Below are positions 1-7,652 of a stretch of 64,000 nt of DNA, piece by piece. The position numbers were made by a program, and so were the translations under genes. Source of the DNA: CALBPI01 sp045110335 (GTDB lineage: Bacteria; Pseudomonadota; Gammaproteobacteria; Steroidobacterales; Woeseiaceae). The DNA lies in NCBI GenBank assembly GCA_045110335.1, contig JBGCGB010000015.1:1-64000 (forward strand). Reading direction: 5' to 3'. The notes below the pieces were generated by a model. It was not told the DNA's origin and searched no databases. It saw only the letters and a program-made list of their open reading frames with translations. Every line of letters begins with the position of its first letter. The first letter of the stretch is position 1.

Positions 1-342
1 ACTCAAGTCTTGATTGTCGAGGTTATCCGCAAGCTTCACACGGCAGGCAAGATCATTGGCAGCGGCGCGATGTGCGGCATCCATTCGTGTCTCGCGGCGG
101 CGCTTGGTTAGTGCATCGATCGCTTCCACCACGACTTCCGAAAAACCGTGTTCCCGAAGCGCCTCAAGCGTGACATTCGTGTCCTCAACGACATCATGAA
201 GCACACCGCAAATTTTAGCGTCGTTGCCTTCGACGTTCATCATCACGCGCAAGGGATGCAAAATATAAGGTTGGCCTGCTTTGTCCACCTGGCCAGCATG
301 CGCGCTTGCTGCGATTTCGATTGCTTTTTCTAGCGTCGCCAT
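1..342 (-). CDS. HD-domain (p)ppGpp hydrolase-like protein, 3' end cut off
   Basis: Only the first 114 codons are present; the gene runs off the window at position 1. The N-terminal half of a RelA/SpoT-type HD hydrolase domain is visible: His29, the His49-Asp50 pair followed by Glu53-Asp54, and a later KLADNLDN segment near residues 104-111 that matches the conserved metal-binding Asp of this family. Family members hydrolyse (p)ppGpp or related nucleotides using Mn2+; small stand-alone versions resemble MESH1. Without the C-terminus a stand-alone hydrolase cannot be told from a longer protein. It lies downstream of the GNAT gene on the same strand with a 78-base gap and may be the last gene of that cluster. 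The start is ATG at 340-342. Confidence 0.75.
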   Translation of the reverse strand, partial: MATLEKAIEIAASAHAGQVDKAGQPYILHPLRVMMNVEGNDAKICGVLHDVVEDTNVTLEALREHGFSEVVVEAIDALTKRRRETRMDAAHRAAANDLACRVKLADNLDNQDLS

Positions 343-420
343 TGGCGCTCCCACTAAGCTGCTGCAGTTTTCTGCCGCCGCTACCGCACGGTTAACAACA
401 GTGTCTATCGCCCGTCGTCG

Positions 421-912
421 CTATGGCGCCAAGTCGATGACCTTTTTCAAACTGTAGTCAGTATATCCCGGTGGATGATCTTCAAGCTGGGCAAACACCT
501 CATAGCCCTGCTTGATGTAAAAGTCGAGTGCCTGAAAGGACGTCGTGCCAACGTGAAAACGATGGATGCCTTCTGCGAGCGCCGTGCGCTCTAGTCTGGC
601 TAATACTTCGCTGCCAATACCTTTGCCGCGAAGCGACTCATCAACCCAAAGTCGTTCTGTGTACAACCAGCCCCACATCATTTTTCCATGAGCGCCAGCG
701 ACAATTCGTCCGGTTTCATCCCGCGCGAAACATCCGACGGGAACTTGAGGAATTTCACCGGTAAATTTTTCGTTGTAAGCAACCAACCCTTTTCGCACAG
801 CTTCAATTTCATCATCACCCGGCTCAACAGCGGCTTTGTAAGTCAGTCGCAAGTAACCATCGTCGCGACGAAACCAGTCTGATAGGCGTCTCTTGAGTGT
901 TACTTTCTTCAT
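421..912 (-). CDS. GNAT family N-acetyltransferase
   Basis: A 163-residue single-domain acetyltransferase. The acetyl-CoA binding motif A is clear around residues 86-105, with the pyrophosphate loop RGKGIG at 95-100 after the strand ERLWVDES, and the C-terminal motif B segment ALDFYIKQGYEV that is typical of GNAT proteins. The N-terminal 20 residues are basic and divergent. The substrate cannot be deduced. The start ATG overlaps the stop of the upstream Kazal-domain gene by four bases (ATGA), so the two are probably translated together. Cytoplasmic, no signal peptide. Confidence 0.85.
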   Translation of the reverse strand: MKKVTLKRRLSDWFRRDDGYLRLTYKAAVEPGDDEIEAVRKGLVAYNEKFTGEIPQVPVGCFARDETGRIVAGAHGKMMWGWLYTERLWVDESLRGKGIGSEVLARLERTALAEGIHRFHVGTTSFQALDFYIKQGYEVFAQLEDHPPGYTDYSLKKVIDLAP

Positions 913-1751
913 TCTTCAATTCCCAATAGAGCGCATTCGCCGGCGTATAGTGCCGTCGCGCCATCAGCATCCAAAAGGCATCGGTTATCGTAAGTCCGAC
1001 CATTCGACGCACAAACTGGTTGATAGCGGTCGCGGCAATTCACATTGCCACAATCGCCCGGTGCAACAATTCTCGCCCCGGCGCGCTCTGCCTCGCAGGC
1101 ATTACCGTACGTGATGTCATCCGCACCACAAACTGGCACGTAAACACTTGGGCAGCGACGTCCATCACAGGCGCCAATTTTTGCAATTTCCACACCAGCC
1201 GCATCAGCAGCGCAGGCATTTGGAAAGGTGTTCCCATCAACGCTGCAAACCGGCGCATAAACTTCCGGACACTTTGCAATGTCACAGGCGCCCGTATAAG
1301 CCACCGCGACGCGACTCTGGCGTGCCAAACAACGATTCAAAAAGGTTCGGCCGTTCTTACCGCAAACTGGCACTTCTTCTTTCGGACAATCGTCGATCGC
1401 GCACAAACCGACTTTAATCGCTTGGGTGCCAGCCAGTGTGGCAAAACAACTGTTCGCATATGTGGTGCCATCTTCCCCACAAACTGGTGCAAACCGTGAC
1501 GGACACTGATCACCCTCTGTCGGTTCAGTCGCCTCGGGGTCAATTTCACACTCGCCGTTAGACGCAATACCAACTTGTGCCTGACGGGCCATGCACTCGT
1601 TTGAATAGGTTTGTTTATCGACACCGCAAACCGGACGCCAGACTTGAGGGCAAACATTTGTCGCTGGCGGCGATGTTGTTTGTGCCACCAGATCACTCGT
1701 ACTCAAGAGTGCCGCAATGATGCAAATGGACCTAAGAAACTGCTTCATCAT
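909..1751 (-). CDS. Secreted protein with six Kazal-like domains
   Basis: About 280 residues. The chosen start, ATG at 1749-1751, overlaps the TGA of the upstream methyltransferase gene (ATGATGA) and directly precedes a signal peptide (MMKQF, hydrophobic core, cleavage near LVAQ). A longer reading frame begins at 1772 but would put residues before the signal peptide. The mature part is six repeats of about 35-45 residues, each with the pattern C-x6-PVC-x6-TY/F-x-N-x-C-x14-16-C, the hallmark of Kazal-type protease inhibitors. Each repeat has four cysteines instead of the classical six, as in shortened bacterial and agrin-like Kazal domains. A short acidic linker follows the first repeat. Expected in periplasm or outside the cell, disulfide-bonded, possibly inhibiting serine proteases; the target is unknown and the inhibitory role is inferred from the fold family only. 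Confidence 0.85.
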   Translation of the reverse strand: MMKQFLRSICIIAALLSTSDLVAQTTSPPATNVCPQVWRPVCGVDKQTYSNECMARQAQVGIASNGECEIDPEATEPTEGDQCPSRFAPVCGEDGTTYANSCFATLAGTQAIKVGLCAIDDCPKEEVPVCGKNGRTFLNRCLARQSRVAVAYTGACDIAKCPEVYAPVCSVDGNTFPNACAADAAGVEIAKIGACDGRRCPSVYVPVCGADDITYGNACEAERAGARIVAPGDCGNVNCRDRYQPVCASNGRTYDNRCLLDADGATALYAGECALLGIEE

Positions 1752-2371
1752 TTCGCTACCGCCGTGCCCCAAACATTGAATGCCAGGATCTTAGGACCTG
1801 GCACATACATTTCGTCTTGAGTTTCCAGTGTAAAGCCATTGTCTTCCAGCAGATCAAGAATCGGACGATTCATGTTGCAACCGCCCGCCAGTTTTCGCCA
1901 TGGTCTATTCAGCCGGTCTTGCCACTGACGGACGCCGGCATCGGGCGCTTGCGCGTGTTCGCAGAACAGAAGCTTTCCACCAGGCTTCAGCACCCTTTTC
2001 ATACCCGCCAGCGCTTTCATAGGTTCCGGAATCGTACACAAAGTGTAAGTCATCAAAACGGTGTCGGCGACGCTGTCGGGCAATGGAATCTGCTCGCCCG
2101 GCAAATCGATAAAATCGAGAGGAATACGACAGCCCAGCGCTTGGTACTTTTTCGTAGCTCTATCGCGCATAGCCTGCGATGGTTCCAGTCCCCAGATACG
2201 CGACACTTTGTTGGCATCATAGTAGGGCAGGTTTAAGCCAGACCCTATGCCGATTTCCAACACGTCACCGGTTGCGAGAGGGACTACTTTTTCGCGTTGT
2301 TTGCCAATCGCCTTCATGCCACAGGCGAAGTCTAATAGTGGCGGCAAAATGGTTTGCTCGTAAAAACCCAT
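1748..2371 (-). CDS. Class I SAM-dependent methyltransferase, METTL7-like
   Basis: A 207-residue protein with the SAM-binding motif I at residues 38-50 (LEIGIGSGLNLPY), an acidic end of strand 2 (GLEPSQAM), and motifs for post-I and II (DTVLMTYTLCTI, RVLKPGGKLLFCEH). The segment after it, with WQDRLNRPWRKLAGGCNMNR, resembles the METTL7/TMT1 thiol and lipid methyltransferase group (WQ...P.W..L..GC...R) more than UbiE. The eukaryotic members act on alkyl thiols or sit on lipid droplets; the bacterial substrate is not known. No N-terminal membrane anchor is evident. The gene overlaps the Kazal-domain gene by four bases and follows the Nudix gene by 25 bases, so the cluster is probably one transcript. 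Confidence 0.85.
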   Translation of the reverse strand: MGFYEQTILPPLLDFACGMKAIGKQREKVVPLATGDVLEIGIGSGLNLPYYDANKVSRIWGLEPSQAMRDRATKKYQALGCRIPLDFIDLPGEQIPLPDSVADTVLMTYTLCTIPEPMKALAGMKRVLKPGGKLLFCEHAQAPDAGVRQWQDRLNRPWRKLAGGCNMNRPILDLLEDNGFTLETQDEMYVPGPKILAFNVWGTAVAK

Positions 2372-2396
2372 AGCAATGAAATCCTCGAAACCAGAC

Positions 2397-2927
2397 CTAG
2401 CGGCGTCGACCGATCAATTCGTCATCACTGATATCGCGACCTTTGGTACGGAGCCAATCACGCAGTGCTTTCCCGGTGCCACTTTCCCAGGGTTGCAGAT
2501 CGTCAATGGCAACTTCCCGGTATCCGTCCAGTTCTTCCGCATCAATCACCACATCACCTTCGCCAACCGTGACGTGGTAGGCAATGATCAACTGGTTCAT
2601 GCGATAAAACGGATACATGCCGATATAGCTGCCCATCGTTGGTTCGAGGCCGGTCTCTTCTTTGACCTCTCGCAAGACTGCCTGTTCCGGCATTTCGCCA
2701 GCTTCGAGAAATCCGGTGACCAGCCCGTACCAACCTTCGGGCCAACCATGACTCCGGACCTGAATCACATGGCCGTTGCGTTCGGCAATCGCCGCGACGA
2801 CTGGCGTCGGGTTGCCCCAAAAAACAAAATCACAACGCGCATCGCTGCACGAAGGCCGCACTTTCCCGCCATGCTCAGCGGGTACCAGCGGCGCCGCACA
2901 AACCGGACAATATCTATAGGTCGACAT
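2397..2927 (-). CDS. Nudix hydrolase with N-terminal zinc ribbon
   Basis: A 176-residue protein. Residues 7-32 hold a four-cysteine zinc ribbon (CPVC ... CSDARC). The Nudix box lies at residues 72-94 and matches GX5EX7REUXEEXGU (GFLEAGEMPEQAVLREVKEE followed by TGL). Zinc ribbon plus Nudix is the arrangement of NADH pyrophosphatase NudC, but this protein is shorter than NudC (about 260 residues) and lacks its N-terminal domain, so it belongs to the smaller NUDIX zinc-ribbon group; the likely substrate is a nucleoside diphosphate derivative. First gene of the probable five-gene minus-strand cluster that continues to the window edge. Confidence 0.88.
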   Translation of the reverse strand: MSTYRYCPVCAAPLVPAEHGGKVRPSCSDARCDFVFWGNPTPVVAAIAERNGHVIQVRSHGWPEGWYGLVTGFLEAGEMPEQAVLREVKEETGLEPTMGSYIGMYPFYRMNQLIIAYHVTVGEGDVVIDAEELDGYREVAIDDLQPWESGTGKALRDWLRTKGRDISDDELIGRRR

Positions 2928-2962
2928 AAGGCCCTAACCGTAACTTTCGACAACGGCAAAGA

Positions 2963-3766
2963 CTACCATGCAGTCATGGCGAGTTCAGGGTCTGCTTCAC
3001 GCTCTGGTCTGTGCACGACGTCCTCTAAGCTGACCAGCTGAACACCCTGTGATTCGAGTGTTGGCAGTACATGCACAAGGGCTTGTAACGTTTCTGGTAA
3101 CGGGTGGCCAATAGCGACCGCTTGACCGTCTTTTCGCGCCCTTATGACCAGTCTCTCGAGCTCGGCCACGACGGCGTCATAATCGGGGTCGTCATCCAAA
3201 AAGACATGTCTTCGCATTGCTGGAATATGCATCAACTGAGCCGTGCTCAATGCCACGCTATCGGCTGTTGTAAAGCTATCAATGAAATAAGCGTCCCGGC
3301 GGCAGGCCAGCGATTCCATGAGCCAGCGCATCGGTTCGGTCCGTTGCGTCATCAAGCTACCCATATGATTGTTGAGCCCGCTCGCGTGCGGCACGGCGGC
3401 GAAAGCGCCTGCAACAATTTGGCGTAGTTCATCACGCGTCGTTTGGTCTGTTAAAGCTGCACTGTCCAGCAGCGTGGCGTTGCTCGTCTCATTCAGCGAC
3501 TGCATTGGCAAATGCACCAATATCTGTCTTTGCTGGGCATGTGCGCTACGGGCTATCGCCGTGGCATTGGGCGCACCGGGCAATACGGCAATGGCGATCT
3601 CTCTGGGCAACTCCAGCACGCGCCGATCCAGTGCCGGCTTGTAACCCAGATCATCGATGATGATGACGACCTTTGGATGGTCGGTGGGATTTGCAGTTGC
3701 AGAGTGACCAATGATCAGTGCCACGCACATCGCAAGCGCGCACGGCAAACCCGCGAATCGCATCAT
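2963..3766 (-). CDS. yibQ: Divergent polysaccharide deacetylase family protein (YibQ-like)
   Basis: A 267-residue exported protein with an N-terminal signal peptide (ends near ATANP). The core begins KVVIIIDDLGY, the first strand of the divergent polysaccharide deacetylase fold, followed by AIAVLPGAPN, ILVHLPMQS, GLNNHMGS and IGHPLPET segments that are landmarks of the YibQ/DUF610 family. Members sit after envC and ctpA in many gammaproteobacteria, as here. The usual NodB-type catalytic set is only partly retained (the IDD and NNHMGS motifs), so enzymatic activity on cell-wall or capsule sugars is plausible but unproven. The start overlaps the ctpA stop by four bases. An alternative start is the second methionine. 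Confidence 0.88.
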   Translation of the reverse strand: MMRFAGLPCALAMCVALIIGHSATANPTDHPKVVIIIDDLGYKPALDRRVLELPREIAIAVLPGAPNATAIARSAHAQQRQILVHLPMQSLNETSNATLLDSAALTDQTTRDELRQIVAGAFAAVPHASGLNNHMGSLMTQRTEPMRWLMESLACRRDAYFIDSFTTADSVALSTAQLMHIPAMRRHVFLDDDPDYDAVVAELERLVIRARKDGQAVAIGHPLPETLQALVHVLPTLESQGVQLVSLEDVVHRPEREADPELAMTAW

Positions 3767-4941
3767 CGCTCCGATAAAATCAGCCGTTGTTTACTGAGCA
3801 CAGCAATAGCGGCTAGCAGCTGGGAGTCTTCATCATCGGAAGCCGACGCTGACACCACGATATCAGGTGTCAAACCGCGATTGTCAATGTACTGGCCGGC
3901 CGGCGTGTAGTAGCGAGACGTGGTGAGTTTGATCGCCTGACCACCAGACAATGGCACAACGGTTTGCACAAGTCCTTTGCCGAACGTCGATGTGCCAAGC
4001 AACCGAGCGCGGTCATTATCCCTCAGTGCAGCAGCTAGAATCTCTGACGCTGACGCAGACGCACCATTAATCAACACGACCAAATCGGCATCTTCAGCCA
4101 GGCTACCGTTATGTGCGTGTTGTTCGAATCGGGCGGAAGTTGTCCGGCCTTTGGCGCTGACGATCAGACCCTCTTCGAGAAACAGATCGGCAACCTCAAC
4201 AGCGGCATCCAGCAAACCACCCGGATTGTCTCGCAAATCAAGCACAAGACCGGTAAGCGGCGTCAAATTATCGTTGCCCAGCTGTGTTAGCGCGCGTCTA
4301 ACCTGATTCGCGGTTTGATCATGAAACTGACTCAAGCGCAGCAAGCCTACGCCGGGCGCAAGCAGTTCAGGTTCAACGCTCGGAATCGACAAAGGTTCAC
4401 GAATGAGTGTGACCTGACGCGAGTTAGCACTGCCAGTCGGCAATAACGAAAGGCTGACTTCTGTACCCGCCGCGCCACGCAATCGTTTAACGGTATCGAA
4501 CAACTCATCGCCATCAACGGGGCGATCATCAATCGCGATCAAGACGTCACCGCTAACAATCCCGGCGGCTTTAGCGGGCGAGCCGGCGTAAGGCGTGATC
4601 ACCGTGACATCATGACCGCGCAAGGTGACTTCCAAGCCGACACCGCTGTAGTTGCCCGTAGCGCTAACGCGAAGATCCGCGTATTGCTCGGCATCCAGAA
4701 ACTGGGAATGATTATCAAGATCGGCAACCAGACCTCTCGCAGCGGCTGTCAACAGCGCCTGATCATCCACCGGGTCGACAAACTCATGCTGCACATGGTG
4801 GATAACCTCACGCAGCAATCCGTTATCGGCGACAACTTCAACCGGTTCCGTGCGCCCGGAAAACCAAAGGCCGGCCAATAGGGTTAACCCAAAGGACAAT
4901 CCGATAGTAGTGGCGAACAGGAATCTTTGCAGCATAGTCAA
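3763..4941 (-). CDS. ctpA: Carboxyl-terminal processing protease, S41 family
   Basis: A 392-residue periplasmic serine protease. An N-terminal membrane or signal segment (residues 5-27) is followed by a PDZ domain (about 96-175, starting YSGVGLEV) and the S41 catalytic core. Ser297 in the SASASE motif and Lys322 in TFGKG form the Ser/Lys dyad with a 25-residue spacing, the same as in E. coli Prc. CtpA enzymes cleave C-terminal tails of periplasmic proteins and regulate cell-wall hydrolases. It lies between envC and yibQ, the common gammaproteobacterial order, 79 bases after envC and overlapping yibQ by four bases, consistent with one envelope operon. Confidence 0.93.
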   Translation of the reverse strand: MTMLQRFLFATTIGLSFGLTLLAGLWFSGRTEPVEVVADNGLLREVIHHVQHEFVDPVDDQALLTAAARGLVADLDNHSQFLDAEQYADLRVSATGNYSGVGLEVTLRGHDVTVITPYAGSPAKAAGIVSGDVLIAIDDRPVDGDELFDTVKRLRGAAGTEVSLSLLPTGSANSRQVTLIREPLSIPSVEPELLAPGVGLLRLSQFHDQTANQVRRALTQLGNDNLTPLTGLVLDLRDNPGGLLDAAVEVADLFLEEGLIVSAKGRTTSARFEQHAHNGSLAEDADLVVLINGASASASEILAAALRDNDRARLLGTSTFGKGLVQTVVPLSGGQAIKLTTSRYYTPAGQYIDNRGLTPDIVVSASASDDEDSQLLAAIAVLSKQRLILSER

Positions 4942-5020
4942 TTCGTCCTAATGAACGAGGCCGTCGAACGGCCGATCAACATAGCACAAGCCGGCGATCA
5001 CAATAAGCAGACGACGCACA

Positions 5021-6199
5021 CTAACGACGCCCGCCACCAGGGCGCTGTTTAAACCAGGGACGGGGATTCAGCGCTTTAGTACCTTTGCGCAGCTCAAAAT
5101 ACAGCGCTGGCTCAGGCTGGCCGCCACTGTTACCAACGGTTGCGATCACCTCGCCAGGCGCGATCCAATCACCAACAGATTTTTGCAGGGTTTCGTTATA
5201 GCCATACAATGAGATTAATCCTTCACCATGATCCACGATCGTTAACAAGCCCATACCCGGCAACCAATCGGCATAGACCACACGACCATGATAGATCGCC
5301 CGTACCTCGACGCCGCGTTCGGTCGCCAACACCAGTCCTTTGCTGCGGACATTGCCGCCGGCGCGGCTATCGCCAAAGTTGGATCGCAGCGCACCGGCGA
5401 CGGGCCAGGTCAACGACCCACGCATGCTGGTCAACGGCTCCTCGGCACCCGTTGGATAATCGTCGAGAATGGAGGCCAATTCCGCTAGCAAATCAGATAG
5501 CTCCTTTTCGCGACGGTTGAGCTCCACCATGATGGCTTCCTCGCCGCGAATCCTTTGATCTAACTGTGTAAGTAGTGTTTGACGCTCTTTTCGGTCCGCA
5601 TTCAAGCCGGCAACGACCTGGTCATTTTCGCGCGCGAGCGCTGCCAATGATGCCCGCTGCGCCTCGGCTTTATCACGCAATTGCTGCAGCCTCAAAAGTG
5701 CAGCACGCAGCTTATCCATATTGCCAATGCGAGCATTGTTGAGGTACCGGTAGTAAGTCAACATTCGACCCAGCTCTGCCGGCGATTGCTGATTCAACAC
5801 CAACTTGATTCGCTCCTGACGACCGCTGGTGTAAGCCGTTCTCAGTTGACGCCCCAGCTCTTTCTGCTCAACGGCGAGGTTGCGTTGCTGTGCAACGATG
5901 TCTTGTTCGGTTTGCTGAAGACTCACTCCAACCGCAGCGGACTCTGCATCAATTTCACGACGACGTAGCTCGGCGCTCGCGAGTCGCTTTTCGATATCGC
6001 CCAATGCAGCGGTCTCACTGTCCCGTTCGCGTGTTTGACGCTGGATTTTTTCAGCCAACGCCGCGATTTCCTTTTGCACCTCCCGCAATTGTCGCTCGCT
6101 GGCCACCTGCGCTTGGGCCTGACCCAGTATCGCGAATAAAACTACGACTAACCGGAGGCTTTTCATCAATAACATTCGCAACAAGATCACCTTCAACAT
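5021..6199 (-). CDS. envC: EnvC-type murein hydrolase activator, degenerate LytM domain
   Basis: Up to 392 residues: a signal peptide, a long coiled coil (roughly residues 30-260, rich in Glu, Arg, Gln and Leu) and a C-terminal LytM/M23 domain. The zinc ligands of active LytM peptidases are missing: the first motif position reads RSKGLVLA, the second LYGYNE instead of a tyrosine-x-His pair, and the third YFELR in place of HFE. That is the EnvC pattern, which activates amidases AmiA/AmiB at the septum rather than cutting peptidoglycan. Starts at 6199, 6175 and 6166 are all in frame; the last (MKSLRLVVV) gives the neatest signal peptide, while an AAGGTGA sequence lies 11 bases before 6175. No gpmI gene precedes it, unlike in many relatives. 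Confidence 0.9.
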   Translation of the reverse strand: MLKVILLRMLLMKSLRLVVVLFAILGQAQAQVASERQLREVQKEIAALAEKIQRQTRERDSETAALGDIEKRLASAELRRREIDAESAAVGVSLQQTEQDIVAQQRNLAVEQKELGRQLRTAYTSGRQERIKLVLNQQSPAELGRMLTYYRYLNNARIGNMDKLRAALLRLQQLRDKAEAQRASLAALARENDQVVAGLNADRKERQTLLTQLDQRIRGEEAIMVELNRREKELSDLLAELASILDDYPTGAEEPLTSMRGSLTWPVAGALRSNFGDSRAGGNVRSKGLVLATERGVEVRAIYHGRVVYADWLPGMGLLTIVDHGEGLISLYGYNETLQKSVGDWIAPGEVIATVGNSGGQPEPALYFELRKGTKALNPRPWFKQRPGGGRR

Positions 6200-6264
6200 C
6201 GCGGATTTCCCGCCAGATTAGGTAAAGTGCCGGATGGCACAACACCCCGTATTCTCGCCAGTCT

Positions 6265-6273
6265 TGCTATAAT
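6265..6273 (+). promoter_or_regulatory. Extended -10 promoter for yibN-grxC-secB
   Basis: TGCTATAAT at 6265-6273 is a perfect extended -10 element (TGn-TATAAT), about 94 bases before the yibN start. No good -35 hexamer is seen at 17 bases upstream, which extended -10 promoters can lack. It lies in the 167-base divergent gap between envC and yibN; I saw no clear opposite promoter for envC. Confidence 0.45.
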
Positions 6274-6366
6274 CCCGGGCTCGGGGTTGCAACCAACATT
6301 CGCGCCCTCAGATTCTAGCGATACACACCTAAAAACGCACTCCCGGGGACAAGGCGCCAATCGGCT

Positions 6367-6828
6367 ATGGAACAGATACTCGAATTCACCAATAACCACC
6401 TCATTCTGACTGCCGGTCTCGTGGCCAGCTTGTTCTTCCTGATTTTTACCGAATACAGGCTACAAGCAAGGCAGGGCACTGATCTGAGCGTTGCCGACGC
6501 CATTCGCCTCATCAACGATGACGGTCAGGTTCTGGACATTCGCAATGCGGAAAGCTTTGAGAAGGGCCATATTGCAGGCGCTAGAAATCTCACGGCAGAG
6601 CAGGTCGATGGCAACGAAGACCGTCTAACGGCGCTGAAAGACAAAAAAGTCCTGATCGCCTGCGAATCAGGTATGCGTTGCAGCAAAGTGGTCGCAGATT
6701 TGCGCAAGAAAGGCTACAACGACATCTTCGCGCTCAAAGGTGGCATCGCCGCATGGCAGCAGGATAACCTGCCATTGGTCAGCACCAAAAAGAGCAAGAA
6801 ACCTAAACAAAAGAAGCAAAAGTCATGA
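6367..6828 (+). CDS. yibN: Membrane-anchored rhodanese-like protein YibN
   Basis: A 153-residue protein with one N-terminal transmembrane segment (about residues 11-28), a rhodanese domain (about 40-138) and a strongly basic lysine-rich tail. The active-site loop is CESGMR with Cys99 as the predicted sulfur-carrying residue, so a sulfurtransferase fold with an intact catalytic cysteine is present. YibN is typically next to grxC and secB, as here. The substrate is not known; links to protein export are suggested by the neighbourhood. The stop overlaps the grxC start by four bases. Confidence 0.9.
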   Translation: MEQILEFTNNHLILTAGLVASLFFLIFTEYRLQARQGTDLSVADAIRLINDDGQVLDIRNAESFEKGHIAGARNLTAEQVDGNEDRLTALKDKKVLIACESGMRCSKVVADLRKKGYNDIFALKGGIAAWQQDNLPLVSTKKSKKPKQKKQKS

Positions 6829-7085
6829 GTAAGACCATCACTGTGTACTCCCAGAGTTACTGTCCTTATTGTGCAGCAGCCGATGCGCTGCTGAAACGCA
6901 AAGGCGTTGAGTTCGAGGTGATCGACTTGGGCAATGAGCCCGCGCGACGCGAAGAAATGCTTGAACGCAGTCAGGGCGCACGGACTGTGCCGCAAATTTT
7001 TATCGGCGACCAACATATCGGTGGCTTTGACGACATGAATGCTTTGGACAAGAAGGGCGAGCTCGACAGCTTGCTTGGCAACTAA
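6825..7085 (+). CDS. grxC: Glutaredoxin 3
   Basis: An 86-residue thioredoxin-fold protein with the dithiol active site CPYC at residues 13-16, the cis-proline loop TVPQIFIG and the glutathione-binding GG-D segment (HIGGFDDM). Length and motifs match class I glutaredoxin GrxC, which reduces disulfides and glutathionylated proteins with glutathione. It is translationally coupled to yibN (ATGA overlap) and followed by secB after 78 bases, the conserved yibN-grxC-secB-gpsA order. Confidence 0.95.
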   Translation: MSKTITVYSQSYCPYCAAADALLKRKGVEFEVIDLGNEPARREEMLERSQGARTVPQIFIGDQHIGGFDDMNALDKKGELDSLLGN

Positions 7086-7163
7086 TCCGAATACGAAACA
7101 ATCACTCGATCAAAAACCCGTCAGGGCAGATTGAACCAAATCCAAAATAAAGAGACGACCGAA

Positions 7164-7652
7164 ATGGCTGAAGAAAACGCTGCAACCAATGAACAACCGG
7201 CGCGACAAGTCGCGCTGCGCAAGATTTACCTGAAAGACATGTCTTTTGAATCCCCCGCTGCGCCGGAGGTTTTCAATGACAAGGATTTTCGCCCAGCCAC
7301 GGATATGAACATCCGAACATCGCACACCAAACTCGATGGCAACTTCTATGAAATGACGCTGACGCTAACACTCGACGCAAAAATCAAGGACGACACCGCG
7401 TTTCTGGTGGAGCTGCAGCAAGCCGGCATCTTCCAAATCGAAGGTTATGAAGATAGCGAGATCGGTATCATTCTGGGTACATTTTGCCCGAACACCCTGT
7501 TCCCTTATGCGCGTGAAGCAATCTCAAATGCCGTACAACGCGGCGGCTTCCCGGAATTCCTTTTGCAGCCGATAGATTTCGACGGACTGTTTGCACGATC
7601 GCAGCAAGAAAAGGCCCAAGCAGAAGCACAGGCCTCGCAGGAGTCTCATTAA
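7164..7652 (+). CDS. secB: Protein-export chaperone SecB
   Basis: A 162-residue acidic chaperone that keeps presecretory proteins unfolded and hands them to SecA. The core carries SecB landmarks: QVALRKIYLKDMSFESP near the start, the beta-strand region with FLVELQQAGIF, and GTFCPNTLFPYAREAIS followed by GGFPEFLLQPIDF. The chosen start is ATG at 7164 (MAEENAA); a TTG at 7131 would add eleven residues without family support. The stop TAA at 7650-7652 overlaps the candidate ATT start of gpsA. Confidence 0.96.
   Translation: MAEENAATNEQPARQVALRKIYLKDMSFESPAAPEVFNDKDFRPATDMNIRTSHTKLDGNFYEMTLTLTLDAKIKDDTAFLVELQQAGIFQIEGYEDSEIGIILGTFCPNTLFPYAREAISNAVQRGGFPEFLLQPIDFDGLFARSQQEKAQAEAQASQESH

Noticed and set aside
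2376..3041. 221-codon open frame on plus across the Nudix gene
   Set aside because: It is antisense to a gene with a complete Nudix box and zinc ribbon; the translation has no family features.
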